NCBI GenBank assembly: GCA_039817385.1
Contig: JBCBVY010000005.1
Span: 186,001 to 250,000 of the forward strand
Direction of reading: 5' to 3'
Source of the DNA: JBCBCP01 sp039817385
Lineage (GTDB): Bacteria > Pseudomonadota > Alphaproteobacteria > Rhodobacterales > Rhodobacteraceae
Length of the DNA: 64,000 nt
Of the stretch, positions 23,634-32,599 are shown in pieces (position 1 is the stretch's first letter; each line of letters starts with the position of its first letter). The notes below the pieces were generated by a model. The model was not told where the DNA came from. It was given only the letters and a program-made list of their open reading frames with translations, and made no database searches. Position numbers and translations under genes: made by a program.

Positions 23634-24598
23634 TCCGCTGCCGCGGGTGCCGCTTCGGCCTCATGTTCGGCCAGAAACCGCTCCGCCTCCAGCGCCGCCT
23701 GACAGCCCATGCCCGCAGATGTGATCGCTTGCCGGTACTGCCAGTCGGTGATGTCGCCCGCAGCAAAGACGCCGGGGATGGAGGTTTCGGTGCTGCCGGG
23801 TTTGGTCACGACGTAGCCGCCCATATGCGTCTCCAGCGTGTCTTTCACCAACTCGTTTGCGGGGGCATGGCCGATGGCGACAAAGACGCCCTTGGCCGGG
23901 ATGTCGGTGATCTCGCCCGTCTGGGTGTGCCGCACCTTGACCCCCTCGACGCCCAACGGGCTGTCCGAGCCATAGACTTCCTCAAGCTGGTGAAACCAGA
24001 GCGTTTCGATCTTGGGGTTCTTGAACAGGCGGTCCTGCAGGATCTTTTCGGCGCGCAACTCGTCCCGGCGGTGGATCAACGTGACCTTGGACGCGAAGTT
24101 GGTCAGGAACAGCGCCTCTTCGACTGCGGTGTTGCCGCCGCCGATCACCACGATCTCCTGCCCGCGGTAGAAAAACCCGTCGCAGGTGGCACAGGCCGAC
24201 ACGCCAAAGCCCTTGAATTTCTCTTCGGACGGCAGGCCGAGCCATTTGGCCCGCGCGCCGGTGGCGAGGATCACGCTGTCGGCGATGTATTCCGTGCCGC
24301 TGTCGGACTGCGCTACAAAGGGGCGTTTGGACCAGTCAACCGAGGTGATGATGTCGCCGATGATTTCAGTGCCCATCGCCTTTGCGTGGTCCTGCATCCG
24401 GATCATCAGGTCAGGGCCCTGCACCTCTGTATCGCCGGGCCAGTTTTCGACCTCCGTCGTGGTGGTCAGCTGGCCGCCCGGCTCCAGGCCCTGCACGAGG
24501 ATGGGCTCCAGCATGGCGCGGCTTGCGTAGACGGCGGCGGTATAGCCCGCGGGGCCGGAGCCGATGATGAGGACTTTGGTGCGGCGCGTGTCTGACAT
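23630..24598 (-). CDS. trxB: Thioredoxin-disulfide reductase
   Basis: A 322-aa flavoprotein. FAD loop VLIIGSGPAGYTAAVYASRA near residue 8, redox-active SACATCDGFF (CxxC) near residue 135, NADPH-binding IVVIGGGNTAVEEAL, and C-terminal GVFAAGDITDWQYRQA. It reduces thioredoxin with NADPH. The ATG at 24598 lies 8 bases after GGGGG. It is divergent from an Lrp-type regulator with a 200-base AT-richer gap that must hold both promoters. Confidence 0.97.
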   Translation of the reverse strand: MSDTRRTKVLIIGSGPAGYTAAVYASRAMLEPILVQGLEPGGQLTTTTEVENWPGDTEVQGPDLMIRMQDHAKAMGTEIIGDIITSVDWSKRPFVAQSDSGTEYIADSVILATGARAKWLGLPSEEKFKGFGVSACATCDGFFYRGQEIVVIGGGNTAVEEALFLTNFASKVTLIHRRDELRAEKILQDRLFKNPKIETLWFHQLEEVYGSDSPLGVEGVKVRHTQTGEITDIPAKGVFVAIGHAPANELVKDTLETHMGGYVVTKPGSTETSIPGVFAAGDITDWQYRQAITSAGMGCQAALEAERFLAEHEAEAAPAAAE

Positions 24599-24800
24599 GG
24601 TGTGCCCCCGAATGTTGCGATACAGCCTGCCCCATATAGACGGCGCAAGGCGGGCCTGAAACCCCCTCCTGTTCACGGCTTTGCGCGTCTGTATTATGCG
24701 CGAGAGAGGACGGCATCGGAAAGAATATGTCGCGCGCGTGAAATATTATTGCGCACAACAGCGGTGCTGCTATAAGAACCGCAAATTCCCGGGGGATGCT

Positions 24801-25301
24801 ATGGCGAGCACACGGCTCGATCCGATCGACAGAAAGATTCTGGCAGAGTTGCAAGCCGACGGGCGCATGACCAATGTGGAATTGGCCAAGCGGGTCGGAA
24901 TCTCTGCGCCGCCCTGCCTGCGCCGGGTGCGCAGCCTCGAAGAGGCGGGGCTGATCAAGGGCTACCACGCAGATGTGGACGCGCGCGAACTGGGCTTTGA
25001 GGTGCAGGTCTTTGCGATGGTGGGTCTGTCCAGCCAGGCGGAGGCTGACCTGAGCGCCTTTGAAGCGCAATGCCGCGCGTGGCCGCTGGTACGCGAGTGT
25101 CACATGCTGAACGGTGAGGTGGATTTCATCCTCAAATGCGTGGCGCCGGACCTCAGCTCGTTTCAAAGCTTTCTGACGGGCGCGCTGCTGACCACGCCGA
25201 ACGTGGCCAGCGTGAAAACCTCGCTGGTGATCCGCGGCGCCAAGGACGAGCCGGGCGTGCCCTTTGACGTGCTTGAGGCGCGGCTGGAGCGCAGCGCCTA
25301 G
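24801..25301 (+). CDS. Lrp/AsnC family transcriptional regulator
   Basis: A 166-aa regulator: LDPIDRKILAELQADGRMTN and VELAKRVGISAPPCLRRVRSL form the N-terminal helix-turn-helix, followed by the RAM ligand-binding domain (VFAMVGLSSQAEADL...VRECHMLNGEVDFILKCVAPDL). It probably senses an amino acid. The ATG at 24801 has GGGGGAT before it. The stop overlaps that of the convergent Hint-domain gene by four bases (CTAG). Confidence 0.9.
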   Translation: MASTRLDPIDRKILAELQADGRMTNVELAKRVGISAPPCLRRVRSLEEAGLIKGYHADVDARELGFEVQVFAMVGLSSQAEADLSAFEAQCRAWPLVRECHMLNGEVDFILKCVAPDLSSFQSFLTGALLTTPNVASVKTSLVIRGAKDEPGVPFDVLEARLERSA

Positions 25302-26014
25302 GCCGCGTCCATATCCGCCATTTCCGGTGCGCGCGGGTGCGCGAGCGGGCCGAAATCGGCCGCATGGGCAATCCGCGGGAACATCGACAGGTACAAGTCA
25401 CGAATGTGGTGCGGCACCGTGCGCAGGGCCGCGGTGCCCGGGTGCAGCGTTTCGACCTCCAGCCCGTCGGCGATCACGGCGGCATGGCGCGTCAGGCACA
25501 GGTGGAAGAGGCGCACGGGGGTGGGCGGGACCACCTCGATCACGTTCACGCCGTCCACGAACTCGCGCACCGGGGTCAAAAGGCGCTGGCCCGCGGCGCT
25601 GCCCGCGAGGCGGTGCGGCGTTTGCAGAACGCGCGCAGCGGGGCCAAGCGTCAGGTAAGAGCCGGGGCGGTTCATGCCAAAGCTGTCGGCCATGATCCGC
25701 ACCAGCGGCATCGCGCGGCCCGCATCCGCCGGCACAAAGCTGGACGCGCCGATCCACGTGACCTGCGCCGTGTCCCCCTGCGAGGTGCGCAGCCGGTCAC
25801 CCGGTTGCACGTCTTCGACGGCAACGGGGCCAAAATCGGCCTCCAGCACGGTGCCGCGGCCAAAGGCCGAAAAGGCGTTTTCAAAAAGGCGAAGGGTAGG
25901 CACCTTGTGCTGCGCGATCAGACGGGTGTCGTCCATGCGCAGCGCGGCGGTTTCGATCACAAATGACGCGGACGTCGCGCCGGGACGGGCGCGGGAGGCA
26001 GGCAGGGGCAGCAT
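25298..26014 (-). CDS. Hint (Hedgehog/intein)-domain protein lacking the N-terminal catalytic Cys
   Basis: A 238-aa protein. A short N-terminal region (VIETAALRMDDTRLIAQHK) precedes a Hint fold: AFGRGTVLEADFGPVAVEDVQPGDRL, VTWIGASSF, YLTLGPAARVLQTPHRL and LLTPVREFVDGVNV. In this family the fold usually opens CFxxGT; here the position reads AFGRGT, so self-splicing through Cys1 is not expected. Many Rhodobacterales carry several such proteins, often linked to secreted repeats. The ATG at 26014 follows AAAAGG. Two hairpins lie upstream. Confidence 0.8.
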   Translation of the reverse strand: MLPLPASRARPGATSASFVIETAALRMDDTRLIAQHKVPTLRLFENAFSAFGRGTVLEADFGPVAVEDVQPGDRLRTSQGDTAQVTWIGASSFVPADAGRAMPLVRIMADSFGMNRPGSYLTLGPAARVLQTPHRLAGSAAGQRLLTPVREFVDGVNVIEVVPPTPVRLFHLCLTRHAAVIADGLEVETLHPGTAALRTVPHHIRDLYLSMFPRIAHAADFGPLAHPRAPEMADMDAA

Positions 26015-26044
26015 AGGGTCACAACCTTTTGGCAATGTTCCCTT

Positions 26045-26104
26045 GCATCGGCCCCCACCGATGCGCGCAAGAGAACAATTTCGTCAGTTCATGTGGCGAA
26101 CTGA
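26045..26104. promoter_or_regulatory. Two tandem dyads upstream of the Hint-domain gene
   Basis: GCATCGG-CCCCCA-CCGATGC (26045-26064) and TCAGTTC-ATGTGGC-GAACTGA (26084-26104) are perfect 7-bp inverted repeats in the leader of the Hint gene (start 26014, minus strand). They may be operators or leader hairpins. The surrounding 26105-26244 is AT-richer and holds no gene I can support. Confidence 0.4.
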
Positions 26105-26244
26105 ATGCCGGTTGGACCACATTATTGTCAAAATTTGTGGAACATTTTGGGCCAGTGGCGGATCAATCCGCAGCTGCATCCACTGATTGTTTACGCCGCT
26201 TGTGCGCCTCTTGCCACAATTGGCGCGAATCGGATGGGCCTCGC

Positions 26245-26379
26245 TCAGGCCGATTTGGCCAGCGGTTTGGCGTTTCGCTTTGCGATAAAGGCCGCGCGGC
26301 GGGTGCCCCGGGTCCAGGGCAGGGTGGTTTTCGTCTTTGCTGCGGTGCGGAGTGTGGATGTGATGAACCGGGTTTTCAT
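26245..26379 (-). CDS. Small basic protein, 44 aa
   Basis: On the minus strand an ATG at 26379 opens a 44-codon frame: MKTRFITSTLRTAAKTKTTL, then PWTRGTRRAAFIAKRNAKPL and a short AKSA tail. It is strongly basic (about 12 Lys/Arg) with a PW-RG-RRAAFIAKR motif. GAGGCAG lies upstream at normal spacing. I recall similar short MKTRFI-type proteins in other roseobacters, but this is memory, not a search. It lies between pgeF and the Hint gene, in the same orientation as both. Confidence 0.65.
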   Translation of the reverse strand: MKTRFITSTLRTAAKTKTTLPWTRGTRRAAFIAKRNAKPLAKSA

Positions 26380-26523
26380 GGCTGCTCTGCCTCATCTGCT
26401 TTTCGTGTTGAAAGTCAGACTGGCGGTGCAATCGGGCGCAACTCTGACCTGTAAAGGCTATTTGCGTGAAAGATTGAGGCGAATTTGGAACAAATGCGGC
26501 GGGCTTGCCGTATTTGTTCGCGC

Positions 26524-27279
26524 TCAAAGCGCAATCGCAGCGATCAGGCGGCCATAATCGGCCTCCTTGGCGTGAACCGACCGGCGGTAGGAGAAAAAGC
26601 GCGCCGCGTCCGAATAGGTGCAATGCCGCGTCCATTCGGCAGTTGCCACGCCGCGGGCGCGCAGGCGCGACAGGCCGTAACCCGGCAGGTCAAACATCAT
26701 GCGGTCGCCTGTTCCGCTGGCGAAATAGCGCGCCGCCTCGGGGTCTTGATCCAAATGTGCGTCAAAAAACTCCGGCCCGACCTCGTAAGCGCGCTGGCTG
26801 ATGCAGGGGCCGATGATGGCGGTTATGCCCGAAGCGCGCGCGCCCTGCGCCTCCATCTCGTCCACGGTCGCCTCCAGCACGCCGTCCAGCGTGCCGCGCC
26901 AGCCTGCATGGGCCGCGCCGATGACGCCCGCCTTGGGATCGGCGAACAGCACCGGCATACAGTCCGCTGTCAGGATCGACAGGGCAAGGCCGGGGGTGCG
27001 GGTGACAAGCGCGTCGGCTTTGGGTTTTTCAGCGAACGGCCCCGTGGTGGGTACGGCGCGGGCGGAGTGGACTTGATGCACGCCGGTAAGCTGGTCCGCT
27101 GCGACCTCCAATGCGCCAGCCACGCGGCTGCGGTTGATGGCGACGATTTCGGCCTGGTCCGAGCTGCCCGTGCCGCAGTTCAGCCCCGCGAACACGCCCG
27201 ATGAGGCCCCGCCTGCGCGGCCGAAGAACCCGTGTCGGACAGGCTGCAAGGCGCTGGCGGTGATGATGTCGAGGGTCAT
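26524..27279 (-). CDS. pgeF: Peptidoglycan editing factor PgeF (YfiH/polyphenol oxidase family)
   Basis: A 251-aa protein with the YfiH signatures HGFFGRAGGASSGVFAGLNC near the N-terminus, VHQVHSARAV, ADALVTRTPGLALSILTADC (Cys of the metal site), GAAHAGWRGTLDGVLEATV and GPCISQRAYEVG. PgeF removes wrongly incorporated L-Ser from peptidoglycan precursors; the older polyphenol oxidase label is doubtful. The ATG at 27279 overlaps the stop of the methyltransferase gene (ATGA), so the lgt-methyltransferase-pgeF set is one coupled operon. Confidence 0.92.
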   Translation of the reverse strand: MTLDIITASALQPVRHGFFGRAGGASSGVFAGLNCGTGSSDQAEIVAINRSRVAGALEVAADQLTGVHQVHSARAVPTTGPFAEKPKADALVTRTPGLALSILTADCMPVLFADPKAGVIGAAHAGWRGTLDGVLEATVDEMEAQGARASGITAIIGPCISQRAYEVGPEFFDAHLDQDPEAARYFASGTGDRMMFDLPGYGLSRLRARGVATAEWTRHCTYSDAARFFSYRRSVHAKEADYGRLIAAIAL

Positions 27280-28331
27280 GGCGTGCATCCCGGCGGCGGC
27301 ACTGCGCCCTCGGGGTAGAGCGCGAGTACCTTAAAGAGGTTCCCCATTTCCTCGGGGTGCGTCAACCGCCTATGGGCGGCGATATGCGCCGCCAGCGCAT
27401 CGCCCGTCAGCCGGGTGGCGAGGGCCTGCGCGCGGGCCGTGATGCCCAGCCGTTCAAGGAAAACGCCCTGCGGCGTGAGCCGGGCATGCTGCGCGGGGGC
27501 AGCGGCCTTTGCCAGCGCCTCGAAATCGACATGGGCGGTCAGATCGGCGGTGCCGGGGGCGTCCAGCGGGCTTACAGTCTGGCCTTTGCGCAGCGCTTGC
27601 AGCGTATCGCCAAGGCTGCGCCAGTCGCCGTAATCGATGATCAAGCCCGCGCCGCCATGCGCGGCGATCCGTGTGGCCAGCGCGTGGACAATGGGCGCGG
27701 CGCTGGGGCAGTCTTCGACAAGCTCGCCCTCCTTGGTGTCGCTAAGGCGGTGCGCGAGCGCGGGTTGCGGCTGTGCGGGCCCGAGGCCAAAGGCGAGCCT
27801 GTCCCCGTCCAGCCCGATCATCCGCTCGCGCCACGTACCTCCGTCGCGCAGGAACTGGCGGATGGGCAGGGCGTCAAAGAACTCGTTGGCGATGACAAAC
27901 AGCGTCTGGTCCGGCAGGGCGTTTGCGCTCTCCAACCAAGTGACCTCGTGGCCCGCCAGCCGCCCGGCCTGCGCCGCGCGCAAGGTCGGGGAGACCTCCA
28001 CCAGGTGCACCTGCGCCGCGTCGAGAAACCCCGGAACCCCGGCGGCGGCTCTGAGCATGTCGGCCATGAGCGTGCCGCGCCCCGGGCCAAGCTCGGCCAA
28101 CGTAAAAGGGGCGGGTTGGCCCTGATCCAGCCAGCTTTGGGCGAGGGACAGGCCCAAGAGCTCGCCAAACATCTGGCTGATCTCTGGCGCAGTGATGAAA
28201 TCCGTGCCGAGCGGATCGCGGGTTGTGTAATAGCCTAGCGTCGGGTGGAGCAGCGCGTCGGCCATGTAATCGGCAACGGTGATTGGCCCCGTTTGCGCAA
28301 TGCGGGCTTGCAGCGCCTTTTGCAGGGTCAC
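27276..28331 (-). CDS. MidA/NDUFAF7-type SAM-dependent methyltransferase
   Basis: A 351-aa protein starting at a GTG that overlaps the lgt stop (GTGA). Motifs of the DUF185/MidA family: ITVADYMADALLHPTLGYYT, FITAPEISQMFGELLG, LAELGPGRGTLMADMLRA (SAM-binding), VHLVEVSPTLRAAQ, and VIANEFFDALPIRQF. The mitochondrial relative NDUFAF7 methylates an arginine in complex I; whether the bacterial protein does so is unproven. It is the middle gene of lgt-midA-pgeF. Confidence 0.9.
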   Translation of the reverse strand: MTLQKALQARIAQTGPITVADYMADALLHPTLGYYTTRDPLGTDFITAPEISQMFGELLGLSLAQSWLDQGQPAPFTLAELGPGRGTLMADMLRAAAGVPGFLDAAQVHLVEVSPTLRAAQAGRLAGHEVTWLESANALPDQTLFVIANEFFDALPIRQFLRDGGTWRERMIGLDGDRLAFGLGPAQPQPALAHRLSDTKEGELVEDCPSAAPIVHALATRIAAHGGAGLIIDYGDWRSLGDTLQALRKGQTVSPLDAPGTADLTAHVDFEALAKAAAPAQHARLTPQGVFLERLGITARAQALATRLTGDALAAHIAAHRRLTHPEEMGNLFKVLALYPEGAVPPPGCTP

Positions 28332-29224
28332 GCGAGGATGGGCGCGCGGCGGGCGCGCAGGATCAGAAAGAGGCCCAGCAGGATCATCGGCAGCGACAGG
28401 ATCTGGCCCATCGTCAGCCCGTAGCCGCTGATGTGAACCGCAAAGCCGATGGGATTGTCGGCGGTGACAAACTGCGCGTCGGGCTGGCGCACGAATTCCA
28501 CGACAAAGCGCCCGAGGCCATAGCCGGCAAAGAAGATGCCCGCGATCTGCCCCGGACGCTTCATCGCGTCCCGCCGCCAAACCATCCAGATCATGACCGC
28601 ACCGAGGATCAACCCTTCGAGCAGCGCCTCGTAAAGCTGCGAGGGGTGGCGGGCACACATCTGGCCCAGCGCTTGCCCGCAGGCCTGCGCCGCCTGACCG
28701 GGAAAGGCGACGCCCCAGGGCAGGTCGGTCGGGCGGCCCCACAGCTCTGCATTGATGAAGTTGGAGATGCGGCCCAGCAGCAGCCCCGGCGGCACGCCAA
28801 GCACGACCATGTCCGCCGCGCTGAGCTTTGGGATATTATGCCGCGCCGTGTAAATCCACGCCGCCAGCACCACGCCCAGAAGGCCGCCGTGAAAGGCCAT
28901 GCCGCCCTGCCAGACCTGCAGGATCTCGCCCGGGTTCTGGAGGTAATAGGTGGGCTGATAAAACAGCACATACCCCAGCCGCCCGCCCAGGATCACGCCG
29001 ACGATGACCCAGGTCAGCAGGTCTTCGATCTGCGCAGGCGTCATTGCGGGGGTGCGGTTCGGCCAGAGCCGCGGTGTCTTGGCCGCCATCACCACGATGC
29101 GCCAGCCGATAATGATGCCGACAATATAGGCCAGCGCGTACCAGCGCAGCGCAAATTCCATCCCGAAGAGCGAGATCGAGAAGATCTCGGGCGAGATGTC
29201 GGGAAAGGGCAGCATCATCTTCAT
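28328..29224 (-). CDS. lgt: Phosphatidylglycerol-prolipoprotein diacylglyceryl transferase
   Basis: A 298-aa inner-membrane enzyme with about seven helices. The Lgt signatures are present: MAFHGGLLGVVLAAWI (HGGL), GRISNFINAELWGRPTD (the conserved RxxNF.N.E..G) and HPSQLYEALLEG. It transfers diacylglyceryl to the lipobox Cys of prelipoproteins, such as the cytochrome c lipoprotein at 36355. Start candidates are ATGs at 29224, 29218 and 29215; 29224 is used. It is divergent from the UbiK-type gene. Confidence 0.96.
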   Translation of the reverse strand: MKMMLPFPDISPEIFSISLFGMEFALRWYALAYIVGIIIGWRIVVMAAKTPRLWPNRTPAMTPAQIEDLLTWVIVGVILGGRLGYVLFYQPTYYLQNPGEILQVWQGGMAFHGGLLGVVLAAWIYTARHNIPKLSAADMVVLGVPPGLLLGRISNFINAELWGRPTDLPWGVAFPGQAAQACGQALGQMCARHPSQLYEALLEGLILGAVMIWMVWRRDAMKRPGQIAGIFFAGYGLGRFVVEFVRQPDAQFVTADNPIGFAVHISGYGLTMGQILSLPMILLGLFLILRARRAPILA

Positions 29225-29315
29225 GGCCGCTTGATGCCGGGGGGGCAGGGCCGGGTCAACCTTGCGTTTGTGGCTTTTGGGGCCATATAAACTGCGTGCG
29301 ACAAGGAGACCGTTC

Positions 29316-29555
29316 ATGCAAGCCCGTGGCAGAATTTTCGACGATATTTCTCAGCTCATGACAAACGCGATGGGCGTGGCCCAGGGCGCGCGCGAGGAGG
29401 CGGAAACGGCGATGAAGTCGCTGGTGGACCGCTGGCTCGCCGACCGCGATTTCGTCACCCGCGAGGAGTTCGACGCGGTGCGCGCGATGGCGCAAAAGGC
29501 GCGTGAGGAAAACGAGGCGCTGAAGGCCCGCCTGGACGCGCTGGACGGCAAGTGA
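29316..29555 (+). CDS. UbiK/YqiC (BMFP) family accessory factor
   Basis: A 79-aa helical protein: MQARGRIFDDISQLMTNAMG, then AREEAETAMKSLVDRWLADRDFVTREEFDAVRAMA and a C-terminal coiled coil AREENEALKARLDALDGK. This matches the DUF526/YqiC/UbiK family, whose E. coli member supports ubiquinone synthesis and whose relatives promote membrane fusion in vitro. AAGGAG precedes the ATG. A terminator follows at 29595. Confidence 0.88.
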   Translation: MQARGRIFDDISQLMTNAMGVAQGAREEAETAMKSLVDRWLADRDFVTREEFDAVRAMAQKAREENEALKARLDALDGK

Positions 29556-29594
29556 TCCAAATGAGGCGCTGACGCGCCATGACATGTTTTATGG

Positions 29595-29623
29595 GCGCTC
29601 CGTGGCTAGCGGGGCGCTTTTTT
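29595..29623 (+). terminator. Rho-independent terminator after the UbiK-type gene
   Basis: GCGCTCCG-TGGCTAG-CGGGGCGC with one wobble pair, followed by six T. It starts 40 bases after the stop codon. Confidence 0.85.
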
Positions 29624-29663
29624 GTTTGGCGCCGTCCTTGTTGCAGATCGGCCCTTCGGGGAA

Positions 29664-29685
29664 AGTTTTTTGGAACAGAGAAGGG
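29664..29685. repeat. Partial copy of intergenic repeat family B
   Basis: AGTTTTTTGGAACAGAGAAG followed by GG resembles the tail of the element at 9844-9891; GAACAGAGAAGGG is identical over 13 bases. The G-rich hairpin half is missing here, although a GGGGGC..GCCCCC stretch occurs about 170 bases downstream near 29853. The rest of the 274-base gap (29624-29897) would hold the YbjN promoter; I see no clear hexamers. Confidence 0.5.
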
Positions 29686-29897
29686 AAAGGGTGCGCGCTG
29701 GTTCGGCGTGATCTTGCGATGAATTGGCTGTCATCCCCAACTTATTGCGGTTATCCCCATATAAAGGGTTGCCAGATGGGTGCGGGGCCTGCACCATATC
29801 TGGTAGAGGCCCGGAGAGCAGCTCCGAGTTCTCGAGCAGGCACCTAGCGCTTGGGGGCGCTGCCAGCCCCCTCGCTACAACAAATGAGGTGGCACCA

Positions 29898-30398
29898 ATG
29901 GCCCTTTCCGAGCACATGCTGGAAGACGAAATTCATCCCATCGACATTGTCGAAGGCATCGCCGCGCATCACGAGTGGGATTTCGACAGGATCGCCGATG
30001 ACCAGATCGCGATGGCGGTCGAGGGGCAGTGGCGGACCTATTCGCTGACGTTGGCCTGGTCGGGCTTTGATGAGACGCTGCGCATGGTCTGCACGTTCGA
30101 GATGGACCCGCCACTGGACACGTTGCCGGGGCTTTACGAGCTGCTGAACCACGTGAACGATCAGTGCTGGGCGGGGGCGTTCACCTATTGGGCCGAGCAG
30201 AAGCTGATGGTCTACCGCTACGGCCTTGTTCTGTCGGGCGGGCAGGTGGCCAGCGCCGAGCAGATCGACACGATGATCGGGGCCGCGGTGATGAGCGCGG
30301 AGCGGTATTATCCGGCCTTGCAGATGCTGATCTGGGGCGGACGCGCGCCCAAGGATGCGCTGGATGTGGCCATTGCAGAGGCCTACGGGCGCGCATAA
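29898..30398 (+). CDS. YbjN domain-containing protein
   Basis: A 166-aa acidic protein with the YbjN pattern: PIDIVEGIAAHHEWDFDRIA, then MAVEGQWRTYSLTLAWSGFDETLRMVCTFEMD and LPGLYELLNHVNDQCWAGAF. The fold is that of type III secretion chaperone-like proteins; YbjN is tied to stress and motility in enterics but its mechanism is unknown. The frame extends upstream, but the ATG at 29898 gives the family length. It lies 28 bases before proC. Confidence 0.85.
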   Translation: MALSEHMLEDEIHPIDIVEGIAAHHEWDFDRIADDQIAMAVEGQWRTYSLTLAWSGFDETLRMVCTFEMDPPLDTLPGLYELLNHVNDQCWAGAFTYWAEQKLMVYRYGLVLSGGQVASAEQIDTMIGAAVMSAERYYPALQMLIWGGRAPKDALDVAIAEAYGRA

Positions 30399-30426
30399 CC
30401 TCTGCCCCGAAAAGATGGGGGCGATC

Positions 30427-31231
<805 letters not shown>

Positions 31232-31239
<8 letters not shown>

Positions 31240-31570
31240 GATCAGCTTCGACGACTTCATGAAGGTCGACATACGAGTGGGTACGGTGTTGCGGACGGAG
31301 GCTTTTCCCGAGGCCCGCAAACCGGCGATCAAATTGTGGATCGATTTTGGGCCGGACATCGGGGAACGCAAAAGCTCCGCCCAAGTGACGGAGCATTACA
31401 GTGAAGCCAGCCTTGTCGGCCGGCAGGTCATGGGGGTCGTGAACTTTCCGCCGCGCCAGATCGGGCCGTTTATGTCCGAAGTCCTTGTGCTGGGCGTGAT
31501 GGATGCGGGGGGCGCGGTTGTGTTGCTGGCGCCGGACCAGGCCGCACCGAACGGAGCGCGGATGTGCTAG
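31232..31570 (+). CDS. tRNA-binding (CsaA/YgjH-type) protein
   Basis: A 112-aa OB-fold protein. Typical motifs: ISFDDFMKVDIRVGTVLRTE, FPEARKPAIKLWIDFGPDIG, KSSAQVTEHYSEASLVGRQV, and VVNFPPRQIGPFMSEVLVLG. CsaA proteins bind tRNA and have been proposed as secretion chaperones in Bacillus; here the role is open. Overlaps link it to proC upstream and the dehydrogenase downstream, so the three genes are co-translated. Confidence 0.92.
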
Positions 31571-32517
31571 GGCGCGTTCTGATCACACGGCCAATGCCGG
31601 AGGCGGTGATGCAGGCCGCTGCCGCGCATTTCGAGGTTGAGGCGCGCGCAAGCGTGATGCCATTGAGCGAAGCGGAACTGCGCGCGGCGCTGCGCGGGTT
31701 TGACGGGGTTATGCCGACCCTTGGGGACGCGTTTTCCGCAGACGTGTTTCGTGATGTCGACAGGCCCCGGGCGCGGGTGTTGGCGAATTTCGGGGTGGGG
31801 TACAACCATATCGACGCCGCGGCGGCTTTGGCCGCTGGTGTCACGGTAACGAACACGCCGGGGGCGGTCACGGATGCCACGGCGGATGTGGCCATGACCC
31901 TGATGCTGATGAGCGCGCGGCGCGCGGCGGAGGGGGAACGGCTGGTCCGTTCGGGTGCGTGGACCGGCTGGCACCCGACGCAGATGCTGGGCCTGCATGT
32001 CACTGGCAAAACGGTCGGGATCGTAGGGATGGGCCGGATCGGGCAAGCAATTGCGCAGCGCTGCCGGATGGGCTTTGGGATGCAGGTGCTGTTCTACAGC
32101 CGCTCACCCAAACAGGTGGATGGGGCGACGCAGGTCGCATCGCTGATAGATCTGGCGCGGCGTGTCGATGTTCTGATCGTGGCGGTTCCAGGCGGGGCGG
32201 AGACGCATCACCTGATCGGCGCGGAGGTGCTGGCGGCGATGCAGCCCCATGCGCATCTGGTCAACATCGCGCGCGGCGACGTGGTGGACGAGGCGGCCCT
32301 GATCCGCGCGCTGGAAGGGGGCAAGATCGGCGGGGCGGGGCTGGATGTGTACGAGTTCGAACCGGACGTGCCGGAGGCGCTGCGGGCGCTCGACAATGTC
32401 ACGCTGCTGCCGCATATCGGCACCTCGGCGGAAGAGGTGCGCGTGTCGATGGGGCTGATGGCGGTGGAGAACTTGCGCGCCGTACTGGCAGGGGAAGCGC
32501 CGCCCAATCCAGTTTAA
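31564..32517 (+). CDS. D-isomer-specific 2-hydroxyacid dehydrogenase (glyoxylate/hydroxypyruvate reductase type)
   Basis: A 317-aa dehydrogenase starting at GTG 31564, overlapping the previous stop by 7 bases. Motifs: VLANFGVGYNHIDAAAALAA, VTNTPGAVTDATADVAMTL, Rossmann loop GKTVGIVGMGRIGQAIA, VNIARGDVVDEAAL with Arg, GLDVYEFEP with Glu and LLPHIGTSAEE with the catalytic His. It resembles glycerate dehydrogenase/GRHPR. The substrate is inferred from the family only. Confidence 0.92.
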   Translation: MLGRVLITRPMPEAVMQAAAAHFEVEARASVMPLSEAELRAALRGFDGVMPTLGDAFSADVFRDVDRPRARVLANFGVGYNHIDAAAALAAGVTVTNTPGAVTDATADVAMTLMLMSARRAAEGERLVRSGAWTGWHPTQMLGLHVTGKTVGIVGMGRIGQAIAQRCRMGFGMQVLFYSRSPKQVDGATQVASLIDLARRVDVLIVAVPGGAETHHLIGAEVLAAMQPHAHLVNIARGDVVDEAALIRALEGGKIGGAGLDVYEFEPDVPEALRALDNVTLLPHIGTSAEEVRVSMGLMAVENLRAVLAGEAPPNPV

Positions 32518-32599
32518 CGGATGGCTCAGTCGCCCCCTTCGGGCGCTCTTCGCGCTATTCGGGCCGCGATGAAAGCCCAAAGGCTTGAAGAGCGCCCGG

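Noticed and set aside
26084..26635. 183-codon minus-strand frame between pgeF and the Hint gene
   Set aside because: No motif, and it overlaps the better supported 44-aa gene in another frame; composition is that of a chance frame.
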